This document shows, piece by piece, positions 1 through 7,943 of a DNA stretch of 64,000 bases (its first letter is position 1; every line of letters starts with the position of its first letter). The notes beneath the pieces are model-generated. The model ran no database searches, was not told the origin of the DNA, and worked only from the letters and a program-made list of their open reading frames with translations. The DNA comes from Streptomyces sp. TG1A-8 (lineage in GTDB: Bacteria; Actinomycetota; Actinomycetes; Streptomycetales; Streptomycetaceae): assembly GCF_030499535.1 (NCBI RefSeq), contig NZ_JASTLB010000001.1, forward strand, positions 3,782,001-3,846,000, in the 5' to 3' direction. Position numbers and translations under genes: made by a program.

Positions 1-559
1 GGGCGACCTCGCGGTGGCGGGGGTCGAGGCCGTCCTCGGCCAGCAGGTCGGGGCGCACGGCCTCGGTGGTCCCGCCGGCGTCGCCCGCGTCACCGGCGTC
101 CTCGGCGTTGTCGGCGTCCAGGAGGGCACCGTGGGGCAGGCAGCCGCGCGGCACGGTCTCGATGTGGCCGAGGTCGGCGCGGCCGAGGCCGAGGCCGACG
201 GTGGTGCGGGGGCCGAGTCCGTCGGCGGGCTCCAGGACGGCGAGGGCACGGCGGGCGCCGACCAGGAGGGAGCCGGCGCGCAGCAGTTCCCGCAGGGCCG
301 GCTCCAGGGCGTTCGTGCGGCACAGGCGCCCGGTGAGTTCGTGCAGCGTGGTGAGGTCCGCGACCCGGCCGGCCAGCCGGTCCTGGAGCAGGGCGCCGGG
401 AGCGGGGGTGCCGGGGACGGGGGTGCCGGGAGCGGGAACGGGAGGGGCCGTGGGTGCCTGAGCGGCGTCCGGGGCGGGGGGTGCCGGCGCGACAGTGTGG
501 GCGGAAGGGGGAATCGGTGCGTCGATTCCGGCCACTTTCGAAGGGTGTGGGGCGCTCAT
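1..559 (-). CDS. GAF-domain regulatory protein, N-terminal part (runs off the left edge)
   Basis: An open frame on the minus strand runs from an ATG at 559 to the window edge without a stop, so only about 186 residues are seen. The first 60 residues are Pro/Ala-rich and probably disordered. They are followed by the segment LQDRLAGRVADLTTLHELTG, typical of Streptomyces GAF-sensor proteins that carry a histidine kinase, PP2C or ANTAR output. The output domain lies outside the window, so the role (signal sensing) is inferred. The ATG follows the sequence CCGGACACC and has no strong ribosome site. Confidence 0.6.
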   Translation of the reverse strand, partial: MSAPHPSKVAGIDAPIPPSAHTVAPAPPAPDAAQAPTAPPVPAPGTPVPGTPAPGALLQDRLAGRVADLTTLHELTGRLCRTNALEPALRELLRAGSLLVGARRALAVLEPADGLGPRTTVGLGLGRADLGHIETVPRGCLPHGALLDADNAEDAGDAGDAGGTTEAVRPDLLAEDGLDPRHREVA

Positions 560-1170
560 GGTGTCCGGCCTCCGGACCGGTGCGTAATGCTGAAAAGCAT
601 CGCAAACCCCCATGTCGTTCTGCGCCGTCGGCAATGTCTCCACATGTACACGCACTCGTACGGGGATGTCCAGCATTGTCCTGCGGGGATTCCTGGTGTC
701 CGCGGATTCGCCCCGGGTTTCACCCGAACCCCTTGCCTTACTGTCGAGTTGGCTTGAAACTGCCTCGGGTGACGGTTCACTGCGGTCGACTGGCCCTGCT
801 CCACGGAGCGTCACAGCGGTCGTGATGGGTACGTACTCGGAGAAGGCCAGGGGTGGTCGAGGGCCACCCGGAACCTGGCGGCGGACCCGGGCGTCATAAC
901 CACCGACGACCGAGCCCCATCCTCCCGTGGCGGAGGCGGAGAGAACCACGTGCGACGCAAAGCGCCATACTTCGCCACCCCCGTGCCGCAGCCGTGCTCG
1001 TGACGGACGCACCATCGGTGCGGACGCGGTCAATGTTCGACCCCTCGGGGTTCTCCCTGCCGGGAGCAGGGGTGTGATGCGCCAACAGGTACGCACAGTG
1101 AAGTGATCGACACATGACGTGATGTGGCCCACGGTGTTGCCAGCGGTGCAACGGAAAGGAACGAGCGCTC
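560..1170. other. Intergenic region, no gene seen
   Basis: These 611 bases separate the divergent GAF protein and prim-pol genes. Short frames exist on both strands but lack consistent third-position GC bias and ribosome sites. The part at 585-670 is less GC-rich than its surroundings and probably holds the promoter of the leftward gene. A ribosome site (GGAAAGGA, about 1150-1157) serves the rightward gene. Confidence 0.5.
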
Positions 1171-1836
1171 ATGCGCGAGATCCTCGGAAGGCGACGCAGG
1201 CTCCTGTCCAGGCGGAACGGCGGGAGGCCTGAGCCGATCGGCGCGGCCCTTACCTTCGCGACGGAATGGCAGTGGCCCGTACTCCCGGGCGTGGCCCCGG
1301 ACCCGGAGGGCCGGGCCCGCTGCGCCTGCCCCGACCCGGAGTGCACGGTGCCCGGTGCTCATCCCTTCGACCCCGGCCTGCTCGCGGCCACCACGGACGC
1401 GCGCATGGTGCGCTGGTGGTGGAGCGAACGGCCGAACGCGCCGATCATCCTCGCGACCGGCGGCCGGGCGCCCTGCGCCGTCAGCCTGCCGGCGCCGGCC
1501 GCGGCCCACGCCCTCGACCTGCTCGACCGGCACGGCATGCGGCTCGGCCCGGTGATCGCCGCGCCGGCCCGCTGGTCGCTGCTGGTCAAGCCCTACTCCA
1601 TGGAACAGCTGGGCGAGCTGCTGTACGCCAAGGACTTCGTGCCCGGCTCCCTGCGCTTCCACGGCGAGGGCGGCTACATCGCCCTGCCGCCCTCGGAGAC
1701 CGGCCAGGGCGCCGTGCGCTGGGAGCGCGCGCCGCTGCCCGGCTCGGCCGCGCCCTGGGTGCCCGACGTGGAGGCGGTGGTGGACGCCGTGGTGGACGCC
1801 CTCACTCGTACGGGGGTGAGCGCGCCCGAGTCGTAG
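1171..1836 (+). CDS. Bifunctional DNA primase/polymerase-fold (prim-pol N-terminal) protein
   Basis: A 221-residue protein beginning MREILGRRRRLL, with GAALTFATEWQWPVLPG, the usual opening of small Streptomyces proteins that carry only the N-terminal prim-pol domain. A CACPDPECTVPGAHP segment (residues about 50-64) offers Cys/His metal ligands. No helicase domain is attached, so an active replicative primase is unlikely; a nucleic-acid role is inferred from the fold. The ribosome site GGAAAGGA sits 13 bases before the ATG. It is one of three prim-pol-type proteins in this window. Confidence 0.75.
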   Translation: MREILGRRRRLLSRRNGGRPEPIGAALTFATEWQWPVLPGVAPDPEGRARCACPDPECTVPGAHPFDPGLLAATTDARMVRWWWSERPNAPIILATGGRAPCAVSLPAPAAAHALDLLDRHGMRLGPVIAAPARWSLLVKPYSMEQLGELLYAKDFVPGSLRFHGEGGYIALPPSETGQGAVRWERAPLPGSAAPWVPDVEAVVDAVVDALTRTGVSAPES

Positions 1837-1891
1837 GGGTGTCGGGCGCGGGCGGCCCGGCCGGGCCGCCCGCGGTCGTTATCTTCCGCTC

Positions 1892-2527
1892 ATGCTGCGA
1901 AATCCTGGGAGGCGCGGCGCCCGGCCGCCGCGCGGTGACGGGCCGGTCCACCGCAGGCTGCGCCTGCTCGCCCTCGCGGGCGCCGTGGCGGCGGTGGTCG
2001 CGCTGCCGCTGGCCGTGGCGTCCACGGGACAGGTGGGCGAGGCCGCGCGGGGCGAGGGCAGGGCCGGTGTGCCGGCCGGCGGCGCCGCGCGGGAGGTCCT
2101 GCGCGACCTCGCCGGACGCGACGCCGGGACGCCCTCCGCCGCGTCGCCCTCCCGCTCCCGCCTGCTCGGCCTGGGCCTGGCCACCGCCGCCCGCTGCGGG
2201 CCCGAACTGTCCTCCCCGGACGGGATCGAGGCACAGACCTGCGTGCTCACCCAGGGCGGGGACACCTGGGCGCGCACCTACTACCGCAACGCCACCGGCG
2301 AGGTGCTGGACTCCGTGCTGAGCCTGATGGGGCCGGGCGGCCGGACCGTCGGGATGCGCTGCGCCACGGGCACCGAGGACGAGCCCGCCACCTGCGAGAC
2401 GCCCCGCGAGGCCACCGGGGGGTCGCTGGACGCCTACACGGCCGTCACCGAGTTCTCCGCCCGCGGGGCCGGCCGGCCCCTGCTGCTGCGCTCGGCCAGC
2501 AACATGGAAGGGCGCACGGGAAGTTGA
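1892..2527 (+). CDS. Hypothetical membrane-anchored or secreted protein
   Basis: A 211-residue protein with a basic N-terminus and a hydrophobic segment at about residues 24-44 (LRLLALAGAVAAVVALPLAV), which reads as a signal anchor or signal peptide. Four cysteines follow in the extracellular part (RCGPEL, QTCVLT, MRCATG, ATCETP), probably forming disulfides. I do not recognise a family. The gene starts 55 bases after the prim-pol gene and ends before a hairpin, so it may be co-transcribed with that gene. Confidence 0.6.
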   Translation: MLRNPGRRGARPPRGDGPVHRRLRLLALAGAVAAVVALPLAVASTGQVGEAARGEGRAGVPAGGAAREVLRDLAGRDAGTPSAASPSRSRLLGLGLATAARCGPELSSPDGIEAQTCVLTQGGDTWARTYYRNATGEVLDSVLSLMGPGGRTVGMRCATGTEDEPATCETPREATGGSLDAYTAVTEFSARGAGRPLLLRSASNMEGRTGS

Positions 2528-2569
2528 CGTTCCGCGGCGCGCTGTCCACCGTGCACGGGCATGGAAAGA

Positions 2570-2607
2570 CCCGGTTGCTGGCGACGGGGGATGCACCAGC
2601 AACCGGG
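2570..2607 (+). terminator. Hairpin terminator after the secreted-protein gene
   Basis: CCCGGTTGCTGG (2570-2581) pairs perfectly with CCAGCAACCGGG (2596-2607) over 12 bp with a 14-base loop, 43 bases after the stop codon. There is no T tract, as is usual in Streptomyces. Confidence 0.5.
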
Positions 2608-2740
2608 CTATGGGAACGGTAACAAGAGATCGCCGGTTTACAAATTCGATCTCGGCTATTCGGACAACGATTTCCCGGTCACCGCCGGGAGTTGTGACAG
2701 GAGTCACCTCCGCGCGGTGGTCCGCGGGTGTCCGGACGGC

Positions 2741-3706
2741 TCAGCTGAGGGTGACCTGCCGGTTGGTCAGGCCGCCGCGCGCCCGGCGCTCGTCCGCCGT
2801 GAGCGGCTCCTGGACGGCGAGGGCGGCGGCGAGGCGCTCGGCGAACTCGGCGGCCGGCTTCTCCACGTCCTCGGCCCCGACCGAGGTCGGCAGGTCCCAC
2901 ACCGGCACGGTGAGGCCGTGGGCGCGGAAGGAGCCCACCAGCCGGGTGCCGTCACCGAGGCTGGAGCGGCCGGCCGCGTGCAGCCGGGCGAGGGCGTCCA
3001 GAAGCTGCTCCTCCGGGTGCGGCATGACCCAGCGCAGGTGGTTCTTCTCCGGGGTCCCGCACCAGTAGGCCGCTTCCACGCCGGTCAGCCTCGCGGTGGG
3101 GATGGCGGCGGCGTTGGCCCGCTCCAGGGAGGCGGCCACCTCCGGAGCCGCGTTCTCCGCGTCCGGCACCCAGAACTCGAAGCCGCTGTGCACGACCGGC
3201 TCCAACGCGGCGTCCGGGTCGAGCAGGTCCTGCAGCCGCGGGCCGTCGGCCGGGGCGCGGCGGCCCTCCACCGGTGTGCCGGGCGGGGCCTCCAGGGCGC
3301 GCAGGAGCGTATCGGCGAGGTCGCGGCTGATGTCGCCGGACGCCGTGTCGTTCTGCAGGCCGAGCAGCACCGAGCCGTCGTCGCGGCGCAGCGCGGGCCA
3401 GGCCATCGGCAGCACCGTGGCCAGCGTGACCGACGGGACACCCTCGGGCAGGCCGTCGCGCAGGGTCAGCTCGGCCGTGGCGGCGGGCACCAGCTCGCGC
3501 AGCGCCACCCAGTCGCACTCGCGCGGCAGGCCCTCGAAGGGGCGGTGCACCAGCTCGGTCACCGCGTGGGCGGCGGCCCGTCCGTGGCACGCCTTGTAAC
3601 GCCGGCCGCTGCCGCAGGGGCAGGGCTCGCGGGCGCCGACGACCGGGACCTCCGCGTCGCTGAGCTGCGGCCGCTTGGCCTTCGTCGGGGGTCGCTTCTT
3701 GGCCAT
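2741..3706 (-). CDS. DUF5926 family protein with SEC-C zinc motif
   Basis: A 321-residue protein with a Lys-rich start (MAKKRPPTKAKRPQLSD) and a SEC-C motif, PCPCGSGRRYKACHG, at about residues 28-42. This zinc-binding motif is also found at the C-terminus of SecA. The rest matches my recollection of the actinobacterial DUF5926 family (ELVPAATAEL, GFEFWVPD, HLRWVMPHPEEQLLDALARL). The function is unknown; SEC-C proteins usually bind other proteins or ribosomes. The ATG at 3706 is preceded by GGGAGACACC on the coding strand. Confidence 0.85.
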   Translation of the reverse strand: MAKKRPPTKAKRPQLSDAEVPVVGAREPCPCGSGRRYKACHGRAAAHAVTELVHRPFEGLPRECDWVALRELVPAATAELTLRDGLPEGVPSVTLATVLPMAWPALRRDDGSVLLGLQNDTASGDISRDLADTLLRALEAPPGTPVEGRRAPADGPRLQDLLDPDAALEPVVHSGFEFWVPDAENAAPEVAASLERANAAAIPTARLTGVEAAYWCGTPEKNHLRWVMPHPEEQLLDALARLHAAGRSSLGDGTRLVGSFRAHGLTVPVWDLPTSVGAEDVEKPAAEFAERLAAALAVQEPLTADERRARGGLTNRQVTLS

Positions 3707-3915
3707 GGTGGGTGTCTCCCGGTTACGGCTCGTCTCGTACGGCGGGAGCCTAGCCGTTCACACCACCGCCGACGGGATCCTGTGGACAACGGGCCCGTGG
3801 ACGGGGCCACAGGTGTGAACCCGTGGACGGGTCCGGGGTCCCGCCGGCCCTCGGGCGCCCCACGTCCGCGGTGGCCCCCGGCGCTCCCGGCGGGCGCCTT
3901 CCGGTGCCTTCCGGC

Positions 3916-4467
3916 TCAGCCCAGGTCCTCGAAGGCGTCCGCGAAGTCCAGACCGGCCAGGACGGGGGCCGCAGGGGCCGTGACGCGCGTAGCGAAACCG
4001 CCGCGGCGGCACCCGGCGTCCGGATCGTGCACGTCCTCGTGCACCACCACCCAGACCGTCACCTCGCCGCGGACGCTGTCCCGGACGCCCCAGTCGTCGG
4101 CGAGGGCCGTGATGATGTTCAGGCCCCGGCCGCCGTGCGCCGTGACCGAGGGCGTGGCCGGAGCCGGGCGGGTCGGGCCGCCGCCGTCCGTCACCTCCAC
4201 GACGAGCCGCCCGCAGGGATCCACCCGCCACGCGGCGCGCACGGCGTCGTCCCCGGCCGTGCCGTCCCCTAGGGGGCGCCCGTGTTTGCAGGCATTGCTC
4301 AAGAGCTCGGAAAGGATCAGCACGGCATCGTCGATGACCGCTTCCGATACGCCACCGCTGCGCAACTGCGTGCGCATCCGGTGCCTCGCCTTCCCCACGC
4401 CCGCAGGGCCATGGGGTACGGCCATGCTCGACGACGCGGGCACTTCCTGTGCCACCACCAACGCCAC
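3916..4467 (-). CDS. ATP-binding protein, RsbW/HATPase_c-type anti-sigma regulator
   Basis: A 183-residue GHKL-fold protein. LILSELLSNACKHGRPLG is the N box, EVTDGGGP resembles the G1 box and AHGGRGLNIITALADDWGV the G2 region. The HisKA phosphoacceptor helix is absent, as in the many Streptomyces RsbW-like regulators that act on sigma or anti-sigma partners. I chose the GTG at 4467 because AAGGAGG lies 7 bases upstream, giving MALVVAQEVPASSSMAVPHG. The frame stays open to an ATG at 4818, so a longer N-terminus is possible but has no good ribosome site. No cognate sigma gene is adjacent. Confidence 0.8.
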   Translation of the reverse strand: MALVVAQEVPASSSMAVPHGPAGVGKARHRMRTQLRSGGVSEAVIDDAVLILSELLSNACKHGRPLGDGTAGDDAVRAAWRVDPCGRLVVEVTDGGGPTRPAPATPSVTAHGGRGLNIITALADDWGVRDSVRGEVTVWVVVHEDVHDPDAGCRRGGFATRVTAPAAPVLAGLDFADAFEDLG

Positions 4468-4888
4468 CCCCGAGACCTCCTTCGCCCCACGCCACGGTGT
4501 GGATGCCCCCTTGGCCTGAACCGGAAACCGACCGATCCCCTTGCGGTGATGCACTCGCAACGTGCACTCACGCAGCGGGCGCGCCGGAGCACGCCCCGTG
4601 ACAGGTGTGCCGTCGTGTGGCTTGATTTCGATGGTGTGGCCGAGAAGGGAGGATGGTGGAGCCGTGACGTCCGGGTCAAGGGGCGCGGACCGACCGATAT
4701 CCGACCGGTCCCCGTCCGGGACCCGCGCGCGACCCGGCGGCCGGACCGGAGCGGGGCCGGGGCGCGACCGTGGTGGGTCCGCGCACGCGCGCGGCGGAGC
4801 CGGCGCGGCACCGCGCACGCGTGGCGGCCGGGCCGGTGCCCCTCACACACGCTCACCGGCCCGGCCGGCGCCCCTCACGCACGCGCGT

Positions 4889-5716
4889 TCACCGGCCCAG
4901 CCGGTCCAGCACCGCGCGCGGGCGGTTGGTGATGATGGCGTCGATGCCGAGGCGGCGGCAGAGGTCCACGTCCGCGGGCTCGTTCACGGTCCAGACGTGC
5001 ACCTGGTGGCCGGCCTGCTTCAGCCGCTCCACGTAGGCCGGGTGGTTGCGCACGATCCGGATCGAGGGACCGGCGATCCGCACGCCGGCCGGCAGCCGCC
5101 CGTCGCGCAGCCGGGGCGAGACGAACTGCATCAGGTAGACGGTCGGCAGGGTGGGCGCGGCGGCGCGCACGCGGTGCAGCGAACGCGCCGAGAAGCTCAT
5201 GACGCGGACCTGGGACTCCTCGGCGCGGGCCGGTGCGTCCAGGCCGAACCGCTTCAGCAGGAGCAGCAGCCGCTCCTCGACCTGCCCGGCCCAGCGCGTG
5301 GGGTGCTTGGTCTCGATGGCCAGCTCCACGCGCCGGCCGGCGTCCGCGACCAGCTGCAGCAGCCGCTCCAGGGTGAGCACGGAGGTGTCGGCGGGGTCCT
5401 CCGGCCGGTGCTCCCAGTCGGGCTCCTCGTCCCGCCCGCGCCAGGCCTCGCGCGTCTTCCAGGAGCCGAAGTCCAGCGCGGCGAGGTCGGCCAGCTCCAG
5501 GGCGGAGACCGCGCCGCGGCCGTTGGAGGTGCGGTTCACCCGCCAGTCGTGGACGCAGACCAGGTGGCCGTCGGCGGTGAGCCGCACGTCGCACTCCAGG
5601 GCGTCCGCGCCGTCCTCGATCGCCTTCTTGTACGCGGCCAGCGTGTGTTCGGGCGCGTCCTCGGAGGCGCCCCGGTGGGCGACGACCTGGATGCGCCGCT
5701 GTGGTGCGTGGGTCAC
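4889..5716 (-). CDS. Glycerophosphodiester phosphodiesterase family protein
   Basis: A 275-residue GDPD-fold TIM barrel that should hydrolyse glycerophosphodiesters to glycerol 3-phosphate and an alcohol. The signature is complete near the N-terminus: VVAHRGASEDAPEHT (His-Arg-Gly and Glu), then ALECDVRLTADGHLVCVHD, which holds the metal-binding Glu/Asp and second His. LAIETKHP carries another conserved Glu. HVWTVNEPADVD and DAIITNRP are the usual C-terminal strands. There is no signal peptide, so it is probably cytoplasmic. The GTG at 5716 (MTHAPQRRIQ) begins just before the first conserved strand; the frame is open further upstream to 5851. Confidence 0.9.
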   Translation of the reverse strand: MTHAPQRRIQVVAHRGASEDAPEHTLAAYKKAIEDGADALECDVRLTADGHLVCVHDWRVNRTSNGRGAVSALELADLAALDFGSWKTREAWRGRDEEPDWEHRPEDPADTSVLTLERLLQLVADAGRRVELAIETKHPTRWAGQVEERLLLLLKRFGLDAPARAEESQVRVMSFSARSLHRVRAAAPTLPTVYLMQFVSPRLRDGRLPAGVRIAGPSIRIVRNHPAYVERLKQAGHQVHVWTVNEPADVDLCRRLGIDAIITNRPRAVLDRLGR

Positions 5717-6050
5717 CGCGTCATGGTGCCACCGACACGGGGTACGCGGGGCGGCGCGGGCGGGTGCGGAGGGCGACGATGGTCGCACAACCTGTCCGTT
5801 TATATAATTTTTGCTCCACAGGTCCCATGTAAAGGGTGGCCCCGGACCCACAGCAACCGCTTATGGTGCTCTGACGGCCCGTGGGAAAAGCTGACTGCGT
5901 ACGACAGGAAGCCGACCGTGCACAGCTGCACCGCACCGGGCCCGCGCTTCTCGGGTGCCGAACGTGACCGCCACGACGGGTGTGGACGAGCATGAGCAAA
6001 TGTGACCGAGTGCGACTGAGGACAACAGCCGTGGATCGAGGAGAAGAGCT
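5717..6050. promoter_or_regulatory. Divergent promoter region between GDPD and HtrA-type genes
   Basis: This 334-base gap holds an A/T-rich island at about 5795-5832 (TTTATATAATTTTTG on the plus strand), rare in this GC-rich DNA. Read leftward it contains TATATA with an upstream TTTACA, so it is a candidate promoter for the diesterase gene. A good ribosome site (GAGGAG, 6038-6043) precedes the HtrA GTG at 6051. No gene is seen. Confidence 0.4.
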
Positions 6051-7583
6051 GTGAGCACCGAGAACGAGGGCAACGCGGTACCCCCGGCCCCGTCCGCACC
6101 TCCCGTGCCGGTGGCCTCTCCCACTGCCTCCCCGCAGGGTCCCGCGCCCGAGGGGGGCGCGCCGACGGCACCGCTCCCGCCGGTGCCCCAGGGCCGCCCC
6201 GGCGCCCCGGAGCAGGGCACGGCGCCCGCGGGCCAGGCCCAGCAGCCCCACGCCGGCGGCCCCCAGCCCTCCGTCCCGGCTCCCGGCGGCGCCCAGCCGT
6301 ACGGCCCGGCGCCGCAGGCGCACCAGCACCAGCCCTACGGCACCCCCGCCCCCGACGGCTCCTGGCCGCCCCCGCCGCCGGCCACGCCCGCCTACGCCGA
6401 CGGCGGCTCCGGCGGCGCCCACGCCGGATGGGGTTCGTCGTACCAGCAGCCCGCGCCCGAGGCGCGCGGCGGACGCGGCGGACTCATCGCCGCGGTCCTG
6501 GTGGCCGCGCTGGTCGCGGGCGGCCTGGGCGGCGGGCTCGGCTACACCCTGGCCAAGGACAACGACGGCAGCGGCTCCACCACCGTCTCCTCCGACAGCA
6601 GCGCCTCACAGGTCAAGCGGGCCCCCGGCACGATCGCCAACGTGGCCTCCAGGGCCCTGCCCAGCACCGTCACCATCGAGGCGGAGAGCAACAGCGGCGA
6701 GGGCGGCACCGGCACCGGGTTCGTCTTCGACACCCAGGGCCACATCGTCACCAACAACCACGTGGTCGCGGACGCGGTGGACGGCGGCAGGCTCACCGCC
6801 ACCTTCCCGAACGGCAAGAAGTACAACGCCGAGATCGTCGGCCACGCACAGGGCTACGACGTCGCCGTCATCAAGCTCAAGAACGCCCCGTCGGACCTCA
6901 AGCCGCTCGCCCTCGGCAACTCCGACCAGGTGGCCGTCGGCGACGAGACGATCGCCATCGGCGCCCCGTTCGGCCTGTCCAACACGGTCACCACGGGCAT
7001 CATCAGCGCGAAGAACCGCCCGGTGGCCTCCAGCGACGGCAGCTCCACCAGCAAGGCGTCCTACATGAGCGCCCTGCAGACCGACGCCTCCATCAACCCG
7101 GGCAACTCCGGCGGCCCGCTGCTGAACGCCTCCGGCGCGGTGATCGGCATCAACTCCGCGATCCAGTCCACCGGCAGCGGCGGCTTCGGCTCCGGTCAGT
7201 CCGGTTCCATCGGCCTGGGCTTCGCCATCCCGATCAACCAGGCCAAGTACGTCGCCCAGCAACTGATCAAGACCGGCAAGCCGGTGTACGCCAAGATCGG
7301 CGCGTCCGTCTCCCTGGAGGACTCCACGGACGGCGCGAAGATCACCGACACGGGCGCGGCGGGCGCCGCGGCGGTCGAGTCGGGCGGCCCGGCGGACAAG
7401 GCCGGCCTCAAGCCCGGTGACGTCATCACCAAGCTCGACGACATGGTGGTCGACAGCGGCCCGACCCTGATCGGCGACATCTGGACCCACCAGCCGGGCG
7501 ACAAGGTCGAGATCACCTACAAGCGGGGCGGCCAGGAGCACACGGTGGACCTCACCCTGGGCTCCCGGATCGGCGACAACTGA
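6051..7583 (+). CDS. Membrane-anchored trypsin-like serine protease with PDZ domain (HtrA/DegP family)
   Basis: A 510-residue protein. Residues 1-140 are a Pro/Ala/Gln-rich cytoplasmic tail, residues about 143-167 (GGLIAAVLVAALVAGGLGGG) a single membrane helix, followed by the extracytoplasmic protease. The catalytic triad is His237 (TNNHVV), Asp270 (YDVAVIKL) and Ser353 (NPGNSGGPLL). A PDZ domain occupies the C-terminus (VESGGPADKAGLKPGDVITKLD). It should degrade or refold misfolded envelope proteins. The GTG start follows GAGGAG at 8 bases. The long proline-rich tail is common in Streptomyces paralogues. Confidence 0.93.
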   Translation: MSTENEGNAVPPAPSAPPVPVASPTASPQGPAPEGGAPTAPLPPVPQGRPGAPEQGTAPAGQAQQPHAGGPQPSVPAPGGAQPYGPAPQAHQHQPYGTPAPDGSWPPPPPATPAYADGGSGGAHAGWGSSYQQPAPEARGGRGGLIAAVLVAALVAGGLGGGLGYTLAKDNDGSGSTTVSSDSSASQVKRAPGTIANVASRALPSTVTIEAESNSGEGGTGTGFVFDTQGHIVTNNHVVADAVDGGRLTATFPNGKKYNAEIVGHAQGYDVAVIKLKNAPSDLKPLALGNSDQVAVGDETIAIGAPFGLSNTVTTGIISAKNRPVASSDGSSTSKASYMSALQTDASINPGNSGGPLLNASGAVIGINSAIQSTGSGGFGSGQSGSIGLGFAIPINQAKYVAQQLIKTGKPVYAKIGASVSLEDSTDGAKITDTGAAGAAAVESGGPADKAGLKPGDVITKLDDMVVDSGPTLIGDIWTHQPGDKVEITYKRGGQEHTVDLTLGSRIGDN

Positions 7584-7721
7584 CCCGGCGCCCGCGCCGG
7601 CGGGGCGCCCCACGACGAGAGACGCCCCGCCCGGCGCGGCGGGGTGCCCCGGGCGGACGCCCCACGCCCGGCCGCGGTGCCGGTAATCTGTACGCGCGCC
7701 GCCGGTCTCCGGCAGGCGCGG

Positions 7722-7808
7722 GGAGGCGTGCCCGAGCGGCCTAAGGGAACGGTCTTGAAAACCGTCGTGGCAGCGATGTCACCGTGGGTTCAAATCCCAC
7801 CGCCTCCG
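7722..7808 (+). tRNA. tRNA-Ser (anticodon UGA)
   Basis: An 87-base class II tRNA. The acceptor arms GGAGGCG (7722-7728) and CGCCTCC (7801-7807) pair fully, G7808 is the discriminator, the anticodon loop reads CTTGAAA (anticodon UGA), and a long variable arm precedes the T arm GGGTTCAAATCCC. CCA is not encoded. Its 3' part is repeated at 21993-22051, so this is the AICE attachment gene. The element supplies the 3' end, which keeps the tRNA functional. Confidence 0.97.
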
Positions 7809-7811
7809 CGC
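7753..7811. repeat. attL: 59-bp direct repeat covering the anticodon-to-3' end of tRNA-Ser(UGA)
   Basis: The 59 bases from TCTTGAAAACCG to the base after CCTCCGCG are identical to 21993-22051. The copy spans the anticodon loop, variable arm, T arm and acceptor 3' strand, the standard attachment core for tyrosine integrases of pSAM2-type elements. The integrase gene starts its coding region nearby, transcribed towards this repeat. Confidence 0.93.
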
Positions 7812-7831
7812 AGGTCATAGATGTTGCAGGT

Positions 7832-7868
7832 CAGAAGGGGTGTCCCGGGTCACGGGGCACCCCTTCTG
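7832..7868 (+). terminator. Hairpin terminator after tRNA-Ser(UGA), element side
   Basis: CAGAAGGGGTG (7832-7842) pairs with CACCCCTTCTG (7858-7868). It lies 24 bases after the tRNA and, read leftward, also downstream of int. It is carried by the element, and replaces the chromosomal terminator now found at 22071-22107. Confidence 0.6.
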
Positions 7869-7920
7869 CGCGCGGCCTGTCTCACCCTTTCTCGCCTGTA
7901 TCCCAGAGCTGACCAGGGCG

Positions 7921-7941
7921 TATGGGCCATCTGTGGGCCAG
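7921..7941. promoter_or_regulatory. Candidate integrase arm-type site, left side
   Basis: Two TGGGCCA words 11 bases apart (ATGGGCCATCTGTGGGCCAG) lie about 110 bases inside attL. A near-identical pair occurs 60-80 bases inside attR (21911-21930). In the excised circle the two pairs flank the att core in the same orientation, as arm-type binding sites of tyrosine integrases do. The function is inferred. Confidence 0.4.
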
Positions 7942-7943
7942 GA

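Noticed and set aside
2561..4519. A 652-codon plus-strand frame across the DUF5926 and ATPase genes
   Set aside because: It spans two well-supported genes on the other strand and an intergenic hairpin, and carries no domain.
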